Below are positions 62,844 to 64,000 of a DNA stretch of 64,000 bases, one piece after another (the stretch's first letter is position 1; every line of letters begins with the position of its first letter). The translations under genes were made by a program, and so were the position numbers. Source of the stretch: Cyclobacteriaceae bacterium. GTDB taxonomy: Bacteria; Bacteroidota; Bacteroidia; Cytophagales; Cyclobacteriaceae. The notes beneath the pieces are model-generated. The model had not been told where the DNA came from and did not search any database. It worked only from the letters and a program-made list of their open reading frames with translations. Location: NCBI GenBank assembly GCA_019638275.1, contig JAHBUC010000003.1, positions 1 to 64,000 on the forward strand. Direction: 5' to 3'.

Positions 62844-64000
62844 TTATTCTTTCCAGGCGAGGTGTTCCTTACGGGTACGAACGTGGCGCAATACCCAATC
62901 ACCCACCTGATGCCCTTGCTTCACACCTTCATCAATAGCGGGCCGGTAATGGATACCACCATACAACCGGCTAATCGCTGCTTCGTCAGAGGCCTGCTTA
63001 AAGGAAGAGAAGGTTCTTGCCGGAAGTCCGAATTCCAACTCGGTAGAATCAACAAAATGAAAATTATCGCCAAACAGGGTAGTCAGTACATCCGCAGCAG
63101 CAGTTGAAATTACACTGTGCCCGCTGGTATGTTCAGGGAATGGTGGAGTCTGCAATAAGGGTAACCAGTCTTCATCAATAAACTGGTTGATAAACGTTTC
63201 AGGACGGACGAGTTTGCTTCGGTATTTTTCATCCCAGCACACAATAAAGCCATCCGCTAATGCAACAGATACCAGAGCGTACGCTTCAGCCGTTTCAAAA
63301 AAGTCGTGGTTAGCGAGTTTGCAACTTAAATTGGTAATGTTGATCCAATGTCCGCCAGGAGAAATCTTTTTGGTAGCAAACATAACATGCCCGCGTACAT
63401 TCATTTTAAAAGGATTGCAATCCCAAAAATTTGCAATCTCTTCATACTCGCTGTTGGTGCTTTTTACCGCTTCATAAACTTCAAGCGCTTCCTTATAAAA
63501 CTGGCTTTTTACATCTGAACTGAATGGTGTTGGAGGTTTTGGCACGAACTGGCTCGCAGAATCAATAACAAACGTTCTAATCTTATTCCAACTGGGTTCA
63601 ATGCCTTCCATGTAAGCAGGAGGTGTTGGTTTCCATTTACCCGGATCATGCAACGGCACCGTATACTTTTCAAACGTTCGGGTTTGCTTGTAATTATCTT
63701 TTCCAGACCACTCCAATATGTGTTTAGCAACTTCAGAACCATAGGCTATGGAGTTTTCATACATAGCTTTTGGCATTCCGGAATTTTTAAACGCTGCGAG
63801 TGTCTGATCATGAAAAGCCTGCATCTCGGCTTCTGAAAAAATCAGTGCTTTTCCAACAACCGCCAAAGCATGAACCGAAGCTAACTCAAAACAATATTGC
63901 TTTGCTGAATCGGGTTTGGGTAGCTCTTCAAGTCCGTGCAGTTGTCCGGCCAGACTGACAAAATTCGGATTGCCCGGCACGGCTGCTTCATATGCTGCAA
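62844..64000 (-). CDS. Vanadium-dependent haloperoxidase / PAP2-like protein (5' end outside window)
   Basis: The frame is open to the window edge, so the N-terminus is missing; about 385 residues are visible. The PAP2/vanadate-binding signature is complete: K-Y-R-S-K-L-V-R-P (K-x6-R-P), P-E-H-T-S-G-H-S (P-x-x-x-S-G-H), and S-R-L-Y-G-G-I-H-Y-R-P-A-I-D (S-R-x5-H-x3-D). Length and order fit vanadium haloperoxidase-like proteins, common in Bacteroidota; without biochemistry an acid phosphatase activity is equally possible. It is 81 bases upstream of the trehalase gene on the same strand. Confidence 0.85.
   Translation of the reverse strand, partial: AAYEAAVPGNPNFVSLAGQLHGLEELPKPDSAKQYCFELASVHALAVVGKALIFSEAEMQAFHDQTLAAFKNSGMPKAMYENSIAYGSEVAKHILEWSGKDNYKQTRTFEKYTVPLHDPGKWKPTPPAYMEGIEPSWNKIRTFVIDSASQFVPKPPTPFSSDVKSQFYKEALEVYEAVKSTNSEYEEIANFWDCNPFKMNVRGHVMFATKKISPGGHWINITNLSCKLANHDFFETAEAYALVSVALADGFIVCWDEKYRSKLVRPETFINQFIDEDWLPLLQTPPFPEHTSGHSVISTAAADVLTTLFGDNFHFVDSTELEFGLPARTFSSFKQASDEAAISRLYGGIHYRPAIDEGVKQGHQVGDWVLRHVRTRKEHLAWKE

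Overview
The window looks like chromosomal DNA of a Bacteroidota member, most likely order Cytophagales (an inference from gene content; no rRNA is present). Signs are: a primary sigma factor of only 288 residues without region 1.1; promoters of the form TTTG-N19..21-TAnnTTTG in front of tRNA-Thr, tRNA-Met and rpsO; bacillithiol deacetylase BshB1; TonB-dependent receptor, DUF349 and START-like proteins typical of the phylum; and many lipoproteins. Coding density is high. No stretch over 300 bases lacks a gene; the longest gap (37875-38157) holds only a weak hairpin.

Layout. 1-7 kb: the end of an unknown + strand gene converges on a - strand operon (HerA-like ATPase, small membrane-anchored protein, exported PIG-L deacetylase, a 45-residue single-helix protein, sodium:solute symporter). 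7.2-9.4 kb: a sulfur cassette (sulfide:quinone reductase, TusE/DsrC-like carrier, DsrE2-like protein) behind a CRP/FNR-like palindrome. 9.5-22.7 kb: mixed genes, including RidA, two acetyltransferase-like proteins, M28 peptidase, RDD protein, TonB-dependent receptor, a GreA-fold protein, and two genes broken by single-base frameshifts (flavin reductase and a MutS-family ATPase). 22.7-34 kb: housekeeping block (tRNA-Thr, DUF349, YqgE, PdxH, BshB1, TrxB, RpoD, PNPase, S15, LptF-like permease, START-like protein, tRNA-Met).

34-64 kb is almost wholly carbohydrate metabolism. pgi, pfkA and a ROK glucokinase candidate come first. A - strand operon follows with GH13 lipoprotein, GlgE, TreS-maltokinase fusion, GlgB and a GH57/DUF3536 protein, i.e. 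the maltose-1-phosphate route to alpha-glucan. Next to it are two converging operons: a GMC sugar oxidoreductase with its Tat-exported small subunit (+), and a Gfo/Idh dehydrogenase, two TIM-barrel isomerases, a lipoprotein cytochrome c, an unknown 141-residue protein and a small membrane protein (-). Together these resemble a periplasmic sugar-oxidation (3-keto-sugar type) system. Then come an MFS permease, a beta-barrel protein, PfkB and ROK kinases, a GH37 trehalase lipoprotein and a vanadium haloperoxidase-like protein cut by the window end. LacI-type palindromes lie in the two divergent control regions at 49.77 and 56.55 kb and suggest that the glucan, oxidation and transport operons share a regulator.

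The most unusual observations are: a TreS domain that has lost its catalytic nucleophile (Asp to Ala208), where inverting seven bases would exactly restore the family motif; the LacI-type operators; a tiny membrane protein gene whose start and stop each overlap a neighbour by four bases; and two frameshifts that share the same TCGGG context.
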